Of a stretch of 64,000 nucleotides of DNA, positions 8,539-17,646 are shown piece by piece. The position numbers and the translations under genes were made by a program. A model generated the notes under the pieces. It saw only the letters and a list, made by a program, of their open reading frames with translations, searched no databases and was not told the DNA's origin. The DNA comes from Gammaproteobacteria bacterium (GTDB lineage: Bacteria; Pseudomonadota; Gammaproteobacteria; Chromatiales; Chromatiaceae): assembly GCA_020445405.1 (NCBI GenBank), contig JAGRGQ010000012.1, forward strand, positions 1-64,000, written 5' to 3'. Every line of letters begins with the position of its first letter. The first letter of the stretch is position 1.

Positions 8539-10850
8539 GCGCCTGCCCGCCCCGAAAGCAGCTGCAGTTCGGATTCACGAAGACCCCATCGCTTCAGCCC
8601 GGTAACGACCAGCACGATTACCAGCAGCAGTGCAATAATCCAGGCGGACGAGCTGACCGGGTGATGGCTGAATCTGGCGGCCTGGTAAAAGATTGTGGAG
8701 GCGGTGAACGCAACACCGGTGGTCCAGGCAGCCACAAACATCGCCCACGCGCCGCCGGTCTCGCGGGTAATCGCCCCGATGGTTGCGACACAGGGGAAGT
8801 AGAGCAGAATAAAAAGCAGGTAGGCGAATGCGCCGGCCTGGCCGTCGAAACGTGAAGCCATCGCCCCGAAGATTCCGCTGTTCACCTCCTGGGCCTGAGC
8901 TGCCGCTTCGCTGGAACTGACGTCGCCGATATCCATGCTAAGCGGATCCAGCACCCTGTCCCTGATGGCGGCCAGATTCTCCGGGATGGTGGCCGCTGCC
9001 GCCTGAAGCGCAGGCCAAAGACGGAACGGCTCCGTGCGCTGCTCGACACCGTCCTGCTCCTGAACTGACAATTGGGTGTAGAGCGAGTCCAGAGTGCCGA
9101 CTACAGCCTCCTTGGCAAGGACCCCGGTAAATATGCCGACCGTGGCCGGCCAATTGTCGTCTTCGATTCCAAGGGGGGAGAACAGCGGTGTGATGGTCTG
9201 GCCTACGGCTGCCAGTACGGATCTCTGCTGCGCTCCGCTCGCAAATGAACCGTCCGTGCCGACCGAGTTGAGGAGATTCAGTGCCAATACCATGGTCACG
9301 ATAACTTTTCCCGCGTCGCGGATAAATATCTTTACTCTGTCCCAGGTGCGCAGGGTCACACCTTTCAGCGTCGGAATGTGGTACGGCGGCAGCTCCATCA
9401 TGAAGCCTGCGCTCTCCCCTGAAAGCAGGGTACGGCGCATGACCATACCGGTAAGCACCGCGATGCTGATGCCAATGAGATAGAGCAGGAAGACCAGGTT
9501 CTGTCCGTTGCTGGGAAAGAACGCCGCCACGAACAGTGCATATACCGGCAGGCGCGCGCCGCATGACATGAAGGGATTCATCAAGATGGTAAGCTTCCGC
9601 TCACGCTGATTTTCCAGAGTCCGTGTGGCCATCACGGCGGGGACGTTGCAGCCGAATCCCACGATCATCGGCACGAATGCCTTGCCTGGCAGACCGATGC
9701 TGCGCATCGCCCGGTCCATGACGAAAGCGGCCCGCGCCATATAACCGGTATCCTCCAGTATCGAGAGAAACAGGTAGAGGCAGGCGATAATGGGTATGAA
9801 GGTGGAGACGACCTGTATACCGGCGCCGACCCCCTGCGCGAGGATGACCCGGCTCCAGTCCGGCAGCCCGGCCTGCGTTATCAATTCACCCAGACCATCC
9901 ACGAGTATGGCGCCCACGGTCATGTCGAAGAAATCAATGAAGGCGCCACCGATGTTGATGGTGAACATGAACATCAGATACATGATGACAAGAAAAACCG
10001 GAATTCCCGCGACCCGGTTCAACACGACCTGGTCGATTCGGTCGGACAGGGTTTTGCCCAGCTTTCCCGCTTCGCGGATTGAGCGCTGGGCCAGTGTATG
10101 GGCATGTCCGTAACGGGCGTCGGCGATATGAATGTCGGCCTCTTCGCCGGACCGCGTTTCGATGACCCGTTTCCATTTTTCCACCAGTGCAACCGCCGCC
10201 TCACCCGCCAGGCCGAGTGCGTGGCTGTCACCTTCCAGCAGTTTCAGCGCCAGCCAGCGCAGATTGGCCCGGTCCGAGACGCCTTCCAGCTCGGGAATGA
10301 TTGCGCTGATCGCCTGCTCGACCGTGTCTTCGTGGGTGACCTCGAATTCGCAGCATTCCGGCCCGGTCAGAAGGCGCTGGATCTGCTGTTTGAGCAGGCC
10401 CATCCCCTCTCCGGTCACCGCAACCACCGGGACAACCGGGCAGCAGAGCTGCGCCGCCAGCTTTTCCGTATCCACCTCGATGCCGCGCTTGCGCGCCACG
10501 TCCATCATATTCAGCGCCACCACCATTGGAATCCCCATTTCCCGCAGCTGGACGCTGAAATAGAGGTTGCGCTCGAGGTTCGAGGCGTCGATGACGTTGA
10601 CTATCAGATTGGCTTCCCGGGAGAGCAGGTAGTCGCGGGTGATCTTCTCGTCCAGCGAAGAGGCGTCGAGCGAATAGATACCCGGCAGATCGATGACACG
10701 CACATCATCGCCGTCGATCCTGAAGCGCCCCTCTTTGCGATCCACCGTGACGCCGGGCCAGTTGCCGGTCTTTTGGCGGATGCCGGTGAAAGCGTTAAAG
10801 AGAGCGGACTTGCCGCAGTTGGGGTTACCTCCCAGTGCAATGATGGGCAC
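8535..10850 (-). CDS. feoB: Ferrous iron transporter FeoB
   Basis: This GTP-gated inner-membrane Fe(II) transporter has 771 residues. The N-terminal G domain has G1 GNPNCGKS (about 8-15), G3 DLPG and G4 NMMD. Two Gate-type membrane regions follow, with GCNVPAVMATRTLENQRERK and FMSCGARLPVYALF, carrying the cysteines expected in the pore. The GTG at 10850 (GTGCCCATC) is chosen because GGGGAG lies just upstream and because the protein then begins directly with the G-domain strand; the open frame upstream overlaps feoA. The stretch around LSMDIGDVSSSEA is a soluble insertion seen in many proteobacterial FeoBs. Confidence 0.96.
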   Translation of the reverse strand: MPIIALGGNPNCGKSALFNAFTGIRQKTGNWPGVTVDRKEGRFRIDGDDVRVIDLPGIYSLDASSLDEKITRDYLLSREANLIVNVIDASNLERNLYFSVQLREMGIPMVVALNMMDVARKRGIEVDTEKLAAQLCCPVVPVVAVTGEGMGLLKQQIQRLLTGPECCEFEVTHEDTVEQAISAIIPELEGVSDRANLRWLALKLLEGDSHALGLAGEAAVALVEKWKRVIETRSGEEADIHIADARYGHAHTLAQRSIREAGKLGKTLSDRIDQVVLNRVAGIPVFLVIMYLMFMFTINIGGAFIDFFDMTVGAILVDGLGELITQAGLPDWSRVILAQGVGAGIQVVSTFIPIIACLYLFLSILEDTGYMARAAFVMDRAMRSIGLPGKAFVPMIVGFGCNVPAVMATRTLENQRERKLTILMNPFMSCGARLPVYALFVAAFFPSNGQNLVFLLYLIGISIAVLTGMVMRRTLLSGESAGFMMELPPYHIPTLKGVTLRTWDRVKIFIRDAGKVIVTMVLALNLLNSVGTDGSFASGAQQRSVLAAVGQTITPLFSPLGIEDDNWPATVGIFTGVLAKEAVVGTLDSLYTQLSVQEQDGVEQRTEPFRLWPALQAAAATIPENLAAIRDRVLDPLSMDIGDVSSSEAAAQAQEVNSGIFGAMASRFDGQAGAFAYLLFILLYFPCVATIGAITRETGGAWAMFVAAWTTGVAFTASTIFYQAARFSHHPVSSSAWIIALLLVIVLVVTGLKRWGLRESELQLLSGRAGA

Positions 10851-10893
10851 GCTCCACTCCCCTGGCCGGATGGTCCAATTCGATGATCCGATA

Positions 10894-11154
10894 CTAACGC
10901 GTTTCGGATAAGTCCAGCGGTTTGGCAAACAGTTTGCTGGCAACGGTTCCGCCGAGCGCCACCCTGTTTCCCTCGCAGGCGATCACGACGCCTTTGTCAC
11001 GTTGCTGAGTCACCTTGATTCTGGAACCGACGCGGATACCCAGTCCCAGCAATCGCCTTGCTGTCCGGCGGTCGACCCGGATTTCGGAGATCAAAACCAG
11101 CTGATCGATTGCCAGTTGGTCCAGCGCCGTCGGGGAGTGAATATCGGTATTCAT
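10894..11154 (-). CDS. feoA: Ferrous iron transport protein FeoA
   Basis: FeoA is a small cytoplasmic SH3-fold partner of FeoB. This one has 86 residues with the family signature: LVLISEIRVDRRTARRLLGLGI, a glycine-rich turn, then VALGGTVASKLFAKPL at the end. It is the first gene of feoABC, ending 43 bases before the feoB start. A Fur-box-like sequence lies 17-35 bases upstream of its ATG, which fits iron-dependent repression of the operon. Confidence 0.92.
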   Translation of the reverse strand: MNTDIHSPTALDQLAIDQLVLISEIRVDRRTARRLLGLGIRVGSRIKVTQQRDKGVVIACEGNRVALGGTVASKLFAKPLDLSETR

Positions 11155-11170
11155 AAATTTAATGCCAATT

Positions 11171-11189
11171 AAGAATAATTCCTATTCGC
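11171..11189 (-). promoter_or_regulatory. Possible Fur box upstream of feoA
   Basis: Read on the minus strand, the segment gives GAATAGGAATTATTCTT, which resembles the GATAATGATAATCATTATC Fur consensus with an internal inverted GAATA/TATTC. It lies just upstream of feoA in a 60-base gap. It matches only in part, and an Fnr-type or promoter function for the same AT-rich bases cannot be ruled out. Confidence 0.4.
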
Positions 11190-11214
11190 ATCCTAGCATC
11201 GACACTTGTCGGGA

Positions 11215-11940
11215 TCAACAGGTCTGCTCAATTTCGCGCTTCCGCAACAGGTCCGCCCGCATGGGTTTGAGGAAATTGGCACCCTGGGGTGTCATGCGCC
11301 GTTCGAACGCCTCGCGGACGCGCCGGTAAAGTTCGGGGTCTATCCGGTGTTCGGTGTGAGTCACGTTCAGTATCTGTTTCTCAAACTGGGCAAAATCCCT
11401 GAAATGTCCGGGAGCGTCGAAAAATATCTGCCTGACCAGTTGAAAACCGCCGCCGGCCACCGCTTTTTCCACGGCCCGGAAAGCTGCCTGGCGCACCTCT
11501 CTTTCGTCATGGAAGAGTTTCATGATGTCATTGAAGTCGCCCCGGTAAACCGGTTCGGACAGATACGCGAGGCCGCCGGGTTTGAGTACGCGATGTATCT
11601 CCGTGAGGGCCTCATCCATGCGATCAACCGGGACGTGGTGCAGGGATTTGAGCATGATCACCAGATCGACGCTCTCTGCGGGCAGGTCTATTGCCTGCGC
11701 ACCGCCGGCAACGAATTCGACATTGTCCAGGTCGTCGATCAACAGGTTTTTTTGATGCTGAATCTGATCCACTTCGGTGGCGATGATGTACCCGGCGCGT
11801 AACTGTTCCGCCAGTTGGCGTGTCATCCAGGCCGTGCCGCACCCCAGTTCCAGCACCCTGGCGCCCGCTAGCGGCAGGTTTTGCCGCATAACCTCCAGCT
11901 CAGTGGATTCGCGATAGCTGGTTTCGTCGTCTATTCTCAT
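11215..11940 (-). CDS. Class I SAM-dependent methyltransferase
   Basis: This 241-residue protein has a Methyltransf_11-type fold. Motif I, VLELGCGTAWMTRQLA (about 29-44), binds S-adenosylmethionine, and the acidic residue ending strand 2 is in IATEVD. The LVIMLKSLHHV stretch (about 93-103) and VLKPGGLAYLSEPV (about 119-132) are the motifs that flank the catalytic pocket in small-molecule methyltransferases. The substrate is unknown. It is a single gene between feo and the divergent ClC gene. An iron- or quinone-related role has no support in the sequence. Confidence 0.8.
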   Translation of the reverse strand: MRIDDETSYRESTELEVMRQNLPLAGARVLELGCGTAWMTRQLAEQLRAGYIIATEVDQIQHQKNLLIDDLDNVEFVAGGAQAIDLPAESVDLVIMLKSLHHVPVDRMDEALTEIHRVLKPGGLAYLSEPVYRGDFNDIMKLFHDEREVRQAAFRAVEKAVAGGGFQLVRQIFFDAPGHFRDFAQFEKQILNVTHTEHRIDPELYRRVREAFERRMTPQGANFLKPMRADLLRKREIEQTC

Positions 11941-12005
11941 GGTTTTCCGACCCTGTCAAAGATACGTTAATATCTAGGGTATCGTCGCAACCTGCCCAGA
12001 ACAAG

Positions 12006-13790
12006 ATGCGGCAACAGGAGGATAGATTGCGCCGAAAAATAAGCGTCCGGCTGGGCGATCTGCTGGACCGGCAACGGCTTCGACTGGCCCACCCCGATGC
12101 ACTGTTTCAGCTGGCGCTGCTTGGATTGATTACCGGGCTGCTGGCCGGCACGGTGATTCTGCTGTTCCGACTGGCGGTAGAGGGGACCCAGAGCGGATTT
12201 CTGCCAGGCGGGTTGCCGGAGAATTACGAAATGCTCCCGCTCTGGCTGAGGTTGCTGCTGCCAACCCTGGGTGGCGCTATTATCGGTCTGCTCTTTTTCA
12301 GATTTTCCCGCGGATTGTACCTGCTGGGCGTTGCCCGGGTGATGGAGCGCATGTCCTATCATCAGGGTCATCTCACACTGCGTGGCTTTTTTCTGCAGTT
12401 CCTGGGCGCAGCGGTTGCCATCATCAGCGGCCATTCGGTCGGCAGGGAAGGGCCGCACGTCTATCTGGGGGCAGCCTCCGGCAGTCTTTTGGGGCAGTAT
12501 CTTCACCTGCCCAACAACTGTATTCGTACCCTGGTCGGCTGTGGTGCGGCCGCCGCAATCGCAGCCTCCTTCAATACGCCGCTGGCGGGTGTGATATTCG
12601 CTCTGGAGCTGGTGATGATGGAGTATACGCTGGCCAGTTTCATCCCGGTAATGCTCTCCGCGGCCAGCGCCAATGCAGTCTCTGTGCTGGTGCTGGGCGG
12701 TGAACCGGCGTTCCAGATTCCGGACCTTCATCTCGGAAGTCTCACACAGATGCCGCTGGTGATGCTGCTGGGTGTGGTTGCCGGCGCCCTGTCCGCGCTT
12801 TTCATTCATCTGCTGCAAGGCCTGTCGATGCGGGTCAGAAAATGGCCTTTCTGGTGGCGAACCAGCTGTTCGGGGCTGGCGGTGGGCATTATCGCAACCG
12901 CCGTCCCCGAGGTGATGGGAATCGGCTACGATACGGTCAATGCCGCTCTTCTGGGAGAGATAGGTATTGCCGTGCTGGCGCTGTTGCTGGCGTTCAAGAT
13001 GCTGGCTACGACTTTGTCCGTCGGCATGGGAATACCGGGTGGCATGATCGGACCGGCGCTTTTCATGGGCGCTACGCTGGGAAGTCTGTTCGCCCAGTTG
13101 GCCAATCTCATGTTGCCCGGCGCCGCTTTCGACGTCGGATTCTACGCTGTGCTGGGGATGGGCGCGATGATGGGCGCGAGTCTGCAGGCGCCGCTGGCAG
13201 CGCTCACTGCGATGATTGAGTTGACCTATTCACCGCAGATAATCATGCCTGGTATGCTGGCGGTGGTAATTGCCGGATTGACTGCAAGTGAACTGTTTGG
13301 AAAGCAGTCGATCTTTATCGCGGTGCTTAAAGCCGCCGGTATGGACTACAATGCCGATCCGGTGACCCAGGCTTTGCGCCGCATTGGTGTTGCCAGCATT
13401 ATGCAGCGAAATTTTGTGCGAACCGGAGCCTTGCTCACGCGGCAGGAAGCCGGCGAACTGTTGGGGAAGGAGCCGGAATGGCTGCTGCTGTACCGGGAGC
13501 ACGAGCCGGTCGCGCTGATGCAGGCGGTGGATCTTGTGCGCCATCTGCAGGAGACGGATGACAAGCCGTTGATGGATGCCCGTATCGATCTGACGGCGGT
13601 CCCCGGTCGCCGCTTCGAGGTGGCCGGTGTCAATCTGCAGGCAAATCTGCACGAGGCGCTGGAGATACTCGATCGGAAGGGGGTCAATGCGCTTTATGTG
13701 GAGCGGATGGCGGTACCGGGTATCAACCGGATATACGGTGTGATTACGCGCAATTCGGTGGAAAGTGCCTACCGCTATCGATTTGATTGA
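12006..13790 (+). CDS. ClC-family chloride channel / H+-Cl- exchanger with C-terminal regulatory domain
   Basis: This 594-residue membrane protein belongs to the ClC family. Family motifs are GREGPHVYLGAASG (about 149-162), whose glutamate is the external gate, and GIPGGMIGPALFMGATLG (about 342-359), which replaces GxFxP in the ion pathway. About ten helices span roughly residues 30-450. The last 120 residues (from about 465) form a soluble part that looks like a degenerate CBS pair. That makes it longer than E. coli ClcA (473). Whether it is a channel or an exchanger is not settled by eye. Confidence 0.88.
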   Translation: MRQQEDRLRRKISVRLGDLLDRQRLRLAHPDALFQLALLGLITGLLAGTVILLFRLAVEGTQSGFLPGGLPENYEMLPLWLRLLLPTLGGAIIGLLFFRFSRGLYLLGVARVMERMSYHQGHLTLRGFFLQFLGAAVAIISGHSVGREGPHVYLGAASGSLLGQYLHLPNNCIRTLVGCGAAAAIAASFNTPLAGVIFALELVMMEYTLASFIPVMLSAASANAVSVLVLGGEPAFQIPDLHLGSLTQMPLVMLLGVVAGALSALFIHLLQGLSMRVRKWPFWWRTSCSGLAVGIIATAVPEVMGIGYDTVNAALLGEIGIAVLALLLAFKMLATTLSVGMGIPGGMIGPALFMGATLGSLFAQLANLMLPGAAFDVGFYAVLGMGAMMGASLQAPLAALTAMIELTYSPQIIMPGMLAVVIAGLTASELFGKQSIFIAVLKAAGMDYNADPVTQALRRIGVASIMQRNFVRTGALLTRQEAGELLGKEPEWLLLYREHEPVALMQAVDLVRHLQETDDKPLMDARIDLTAVPGRRFEVAGVNLQANLHEALEILDRKGVNALYVERMAVPGINRIYGVITRNSVESAYRYRFD

Positions 13791-14118
13791 CATCCCGGAA
13801 GATGCGCTGTTCGATGGCGTTTGATGTGGCTCAATTATCTCAGGTTTTTTGGGGAAAAGTGGTGCAGTGGTCTGTGTCTGAGCGTATATTTTAACTGGAA
13901 TGTAACGAATCCGTAACACGATATTTTGGAGTCGTTGCAGGGATGCCGCTGTAAATTTCGGAGTTTGCAAACTGGGAGCGCTTGATATCCTCTCTGGCCA
14001 AAACTGGAAACCATGTTTTTTCCAGTGCTCTGAACCTTTACCAGACAATAACCAATATAGAATATATTCCCGGTAGCGTGGCACCGGGGTTGATTTTCAC
14101 CTTACAGGAAACGCAGAA
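13791..14118. other. Intergenic region before the polyphosphate kinase gene
   Basis: I find no gene in these 328 bases. The segment is richer in A and T than its neighbours. It contains a Pho-box-like direct repeat (listed separately) about 200 bases before the ATG of the PPK2 gene. A purine-rich Shine-Dalgarno (TTACAGGAAACG) precedes that ATG. Confidence 0.6.
13900..13917 (+). promoter_or_regulatory. Pho-box-like direct repeat upstream of PPK2
   Basis: ATGTAAC and CCGTAAC are two 7-base repeats separated by 4 bases, the 7-4-7 spacing of PhoB boxes (consensus CTGTCAT-N4-CTGTCAT, with TGTAAC a common variant). They stand upstream of a gene for polyphosphate metabolism, which PhoB controls in several bacteria. 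The match is imperfect at the first base of both halves. Confidence 0.4.
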
Positions 14119-15063
14119 ATGACAGCAGAAGAAAACTCTGACGCAATGGATTCAACGCCCGGCGCTCAAGGCGGCGCGGCTCAGCCGATGGGCCAGAGCG
14201 GTGAGTTGCAGGATCTCCTCGAAGAGAACAAGCGACTGCAGGCTGCATTGGAAAAAAGAAAGCAAAGCGAAAAGAAGGCGATGCGCCGTTTTCGGAGGGA
14301 AGAGGAGCTGAAGCCCTATCAGGCGGAACTGATCCGGTTGCAACAGTACCTGGAGGCCAGCGGAACCCGGATGATCATCCTCTTCGAGGGAAGGGATGCA
14401 GCCGGAAAAGGAGGAACCATTCGCCGGGTAACCCGCTATATGAACGAAAAGCACTACCGTGTCGTGGCTCTCGGCAAACCCACCGACCACGAGAAGAGTC
14501 AGTGGTTTTTTCAGAAATACGTACGTCAATTTCCCCGCGGCGGCGAGATCGTGCTGTTTGACCGCAGTTGGTATAATCGCGCGATGGTGGAGCCGGTGTT
14601 CGGATTCTGTACCGAAAACGAGTACCAGAACTTTATGCGCGGCGTAGGCGGATTCGAGAAGGATCTGGTGCGCCAGGGAACCATTCTCGTCAAGCTCTAT
14701 TTCAGCGTAACCAAGGAGGAGCAGGAACGGCGCTTCAACCGGCGCAAGACCGATCCCCTGCGGCAGTGGAAGCTGAGTGAGGTCGATGTTCAGGCGCAGG
14801 AGCGCTGGGAGGACTTCACCAACGTCAAGCATGAGATGCTGAAGCAGACCCACACGACACACGCTCCCTGGACTATCATTCGCTCAAATGACAAGCATCT
14901 TGCAAGACTGAATGCGATGAGGGTGATCCTCAACTCGGTGCGTTACTCGCGACTCGACCCGGAGCTGGATTTCGTGCCCGATCCGCGGATTGTGGTTTCG
15001 GGCTCCCGTGAGCTGGAGATGATGGAAGCCCAGCGCCTGGGCAGCGGGAAGTTCCAGGCCTGA
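14119..15063 (+). CDS. Polyphosphate kinase 2 family protein
   Basis: PPK2 enzymes transfer phosphate between polyphosphate and nucleoside mono- or diphosphates. This one has 314 residues. Walker A is FEGRDAAGKGGT (about 91-102), Walker B is VLFDRSWYNRAMVEPV (about 144-159), and the lid is RRKTDPLRQWKLS (about 203-215). The first 60 residues are a charged, probably coiled extension. The single PPK2 domain suggests class I, which favours ADP or GDP. A Pho-box-like element lies upstream. The next gene starts 6 bases after its stop. Confidence 0.92.
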   Translation: MTAEENSDAMDSTPGAQGGAAQPMGQSGELQDLLEENKRLQAALEKRKQSEKKAMRRFRREEELKPYQAELIRLQQYLEASGTRMIILFEGRDAAGKGGTIRRVTRYMNEKHYRVVALGKPTDHEKSQWFFQKYVRQFPRGGEIVLFDRSWYNRAMVEPVFGFCTENEYQNFMRGVGGFEKDLVRQGTILVKLYFSVTKEEQERRFNRRKTDPLRQWKLSEVDVQAQERWEDFTNVKHEMLKQTHTTHAPWTIIRSNDKHLARLNAMRVILNSVRYSRLDPELDFVPDPRIVVSGSRELEMMEAQRLGSGKFQA

Positions 15064-15069
15064 GTAAAC

Positions 15070-15735
15070 TTGTCGGCCGCAGACCTTTTGAACAGCCAGG
15101 TTCTGATACTTATCGGAGCCTGGCTTTTCTATTTTCTGATACATTCCGTGCTTGCTTCCTTGCCGGTCAAACGCATCGTAGCCGGGCGCTGGCCGAGGAT
15201 GATGCCGGCGTACCGGCTGTTTTTCAACCTGACAGCACTGCTGCTGCTGGTGCCGCCGTTATACCTGACCTATCGTCTGAACGGGCCCTGGTTGTGGCGC
15301 TGGAGCGGTCCGGCCGGGTGGTGCGCCGACGGTATGGCGCTGATCGCCATCGCGCTGTTCTGCTGGACACTCAGATACTACGACAGTGGAGAGTTCATCG
15401 GCCTCAAGCAGTGGCGGGGAAAGGTTGCGTCGGTGGAGGATCAGGAGCGTTTCCACCTCTCTCCGATGCATCGGTTTGTCCGCCACCCCTGGTACTCACT
15501 CGGACTGGTACTGATCTGGAGTCGGGATATGAATCTGCCTTTTCTGCTGACGGCTGTCGTCATTACGCTATATTTTCTGGTGGGCTCCCGCTTGGAAGAG
15601 AAAAAGCTGCTGGCTTATCACGGCAGCGTCTATCAACGCTATCGGGAGCGGGTGCCGGCGTTGCTGCCGACACCCTGGCGTTACCTTTCCAGAGAGGATG
15701 CAGCGGAGTTTGAACGCGATGTCGACAGAGGATGA
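15070..15735 (+). CDS. Membrane methyltransferase of the NnrU / isoprenylcysteine carboxyl methyltransferase type
   Basis: This 221-residue inner-membrane protein has five or six helices. Its C-terminal half has the family signature: HRFVRHPWYSLGLVLI (about 137-152) and the tail RLEEKKLLAYHGSVYQRYRERV (about 175-196). PEMT/ICMT proteins bind S-adenosylmethionine through these parts and methylate membrane lipids or small thiols; the substrate here is unknown. The start is TTG at 15070, because no ATG fits the conserved N-terminal helix. It overlaps the following phosphohexomutase gene by 17 bases, so the two are coupled. Confidence 0.78.
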   Translation: MSAADLLNSQVLILIGAWLFYFLIHSVLASLPVKRIVAGRWPRMMPAYRLFFNLTALLLLVPPLYLTYRLNGPWLWRWSGPAGWCADGMALIAIALFCWTLRYYDSGEFIGLKQWRGKVASVEDQERFHLSPMHRFVRHPWYSLGLVLIWSRDMNLPFLLTAVVITLYFLVGSRLEEKKLLAYHGSVYQRYRERVPALLPTPWRYLSREDAAEFERDVDRG

Positions 15736-17221
15736 GATCCTGACGATAGACGCCCTGATGCAGCAGTGCGGCGTCCAGTTTGGAACAAGCGGGGCAAGAG
15801 GGCTTGCGGAGGCGATGACCGACCGTGTCTGTTTTGCCTACACCAGCGGTTTTCTCGGGTATCTGGCGCATGAGCAGGAGTTCAGGCCGGGATCCGAAGT
15901 GGCTATTGCGGGAGACTTCCGTGCGAGCACTCCAAGGATCATGGCCGCCGCAGCGGGTGCAGTAAGGGACAGGGGTGGCGTGCCGGTAAACCTGGGCTCT
16001 ATTCCGACGCCCGCGCTTGCGCTCTACTCCCTGGAACGAAAAATTCCCGGTCTGATGGTGACAGGCAGCCATATTCCCGAGGATCGCAACGGAATCAAGT
16101 TCTACAAAGCTGCAGGGGAGGTTCTGAAACCGGATGAAAGCGGCATCCGCCGGCAGCGGGTGCATATCCCGGAGGGGGTATTCGACGCGCACGGCATGTG
16201 CCGGAGCGACCTCGAATTGCCCGTCGAAACCGACGCTGCCCGCCGGCGTTATTGTCAAAGATATCTGGATTTTTTCCCGGCGCATTGTCTGCACGGGAAG
16301 CGCATCGGTCTGTACCAGCACTCCTCGGTCGCGCGCGGGTTGTTATACGACATTCTGGAAGGTCTCGGTGCGGAAGTGATCCGGCTCGGTTATTCCGACA
16401 GTTTCATTCCGGTCGATACCGAGGCGATTCGCGCCGAAGACGTGGCGCTGGCGCGCCAATGGGCGCAGCGGCATGAGCTGGATGCGCTGGTTTCAACCGA
16501 CGGTGACGGCGATCGACCCTTGATCGGGGATGAAACCGGCGCATGGATGCGCGGTGACGTGGCCGGTGTGCTCTGTGCGCGTTACCTTGGAATCAGGTGT
16601 CTGGTCACGCCGGTCAGCAGCAACAGTCTGGTTGAGCGGTGCGCCTGGTTTGAGCGCATTCAACGCACCCGCATCGGCTCACCCTACGTGATCGAGGCGA
16701 TGAACGAGGCGGTGTCGTCGGGGCGAACGGCGGTTGCCGGGTATGAGGCGAATGGCGGGTTTCTGCTGGCTGATGAAGTGCGTCGCAAATCCGTGCGGCT
16801 GTCGCCGCTGCCCACCCGGGACGCGGTAATCGTAATCCTCTCGGTACTGATGCTGGCGCAGCAGTTGCGGCGCTCTCTTTCGGCCCTTGTTTCGGTGTTG
16901 CCGCGCCGCTACACCTTCAGTGACCGGTTGAAGGAGTTCCCCACCGAATTGAGCCGCGCCAGGATAGAGTCGATGAATAGCGGCGGGCCGGGCGAACGTG
17001 CGGCGGCGGTGGAGGCCGTTTTTGCGGATGAACTCGGCGCGGTTGAAAAAATTGATGCCACAGACGGATTGCGCGTCACGTTCGTATCCGGTGAGGTGGT
17101 CCACCTACGCCCTTCCGGGAACGCACCGGAGCTGCGCTGTTACACGGAGGCGGATTCGCCCGAACGGGCGGCGGCGATAAATCGGCGATGTATTGAAATC
17201 ATGGAAGGCTGGCGCAGGTAG
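15719..17221 (+). CDS. Phosphohexomutase (phosphomannomutase/phosphoglucomutase superfamily)
   Basis: This 500-residue cytoplasmic enzyme moves a phosphate between the 1 and 6 positions of a hexose. All four superfamily loops are visible: GTSGARG near the start, the phosphoserine loop MVTGSHIPEDRNG (about 116-128), the metal loop STDGDGDRPL (about 258-267) and the sugar-specificity loop GYEANGGF (about 340-347). The phosphate-binding loop PSGNAPELR is near residue 467. TGSHIP replaces the more usual TASHNP, which marks a recognised subfamily. The ATG lies inside the preceding gene's end. Substrate (mannose or glucose phosphate) cannot be decided here. Confidence 0.9.
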   Translation: MSTEDEILTIDALMQQCGVQFGTSGARGLAEAMTDRVCFAYTSGFLGYLAHEQEFRPGSEVAIAGDFRASTPRIMAAAAGAVRDRGGVPVNLGSIPTPALALYSLERKIPGLMVTGSHIPEDRNGIKFYKAAGEVLKPDESGIRRQRVHIPEGVFDAHGMCRSDLELPVETDAARRRYCQRYLDFFPAHCLHGKRIGLYQHSSVARGLLYDILEGLGAEVIRLGYSDSFIPVDTEAIRAEDVALARQWAQRHELDALVSTDGDGDRPLIGDETGAWMRGDVAGVLCARYLGIRCLVTPVSSNSLVERCAWFERIQRTRIGSPYVIEAMNEAVSSGRTAVAGYEANGGFLLADEVRRKSVRLSPLPTRDAVIVILSVLMLAQQLRRSLSALVSVLPRRYTFSDRLKEFPTELSRARIESMNSGGPGERAAAVEAVFADELGAVEKIDATDGLRVTFVSGEVVHLRPSGNAPELRCYTEADSPERAAAINRRCIEIMEGWRR

Positions 17222-17325
17222 ACCGAGGTCAAGAACCGAGAGTGGATGCCGACGATATCTGCAGGCGTTTCCATGCGACTTTTGGCGGACGCTATCACTC
17301 TTGCAGAATCAGGGGGCTTGAAACC

Positions 17326-17646
17326 ATGCTGGATTATGCTGAAAAACGAGATTTTCCGCGCATGTGCATCGATTGTGCCGCTCGTTACCGGGTGGAAGGC
17401 AGCGACAGCGCCGGAAATGCGATTGCCAGGGATCTCAGCGGCGGTGGATTGCGGCTGCGGGTCGAAAATGAACTGCTCACCGGAAGCCGGCTCAATGTCG
17501 AGATCAGACCGGGAAAAAATATCACCCCGCCGCTCTACGCGGTGGCGGAGGTGGTTCGATGCGAAGCCGATGGGCATGATTTCGAGGTCGCCTGCAGCAT
17601 CGTCAAAATGCTTCAGGAATCTGAGGTTACACCGGATTTTATATGA
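17326..17646 (+). CDS. PilZ-domain c-di-GMP-binding protein
   Basis: This 106-residue protein is a single PilZ domain. The two c-di-GMP binding motifs are intact: RxxxR in EKRDFPRM (about 7-14) and DxSxxG in ARDLSGGGLRL (about 38-48). A GTG at 17242 would extend the frame by 28 codons. The ATG at 17326 is preferred because AGGGGG lies 9 bases upstream and because the domain begins directly with MLDYAEKRD. It is a stand-alone receptor; its target is not shown by neighbours. It may respond to the REC-PAS-GGDEF-EAL protein at 57-59 kb, which is inference. Confidence 0.85.
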   Translation: MLDYAEKRDFPRMCIDCAARYRVEGSDSAGNAIARDLSGGGLRLRVENELLTGSRLNVEIRPGKNITPPLYAVAEVVRCEADGHDFEVACSIVKMLQESEVTPDFI

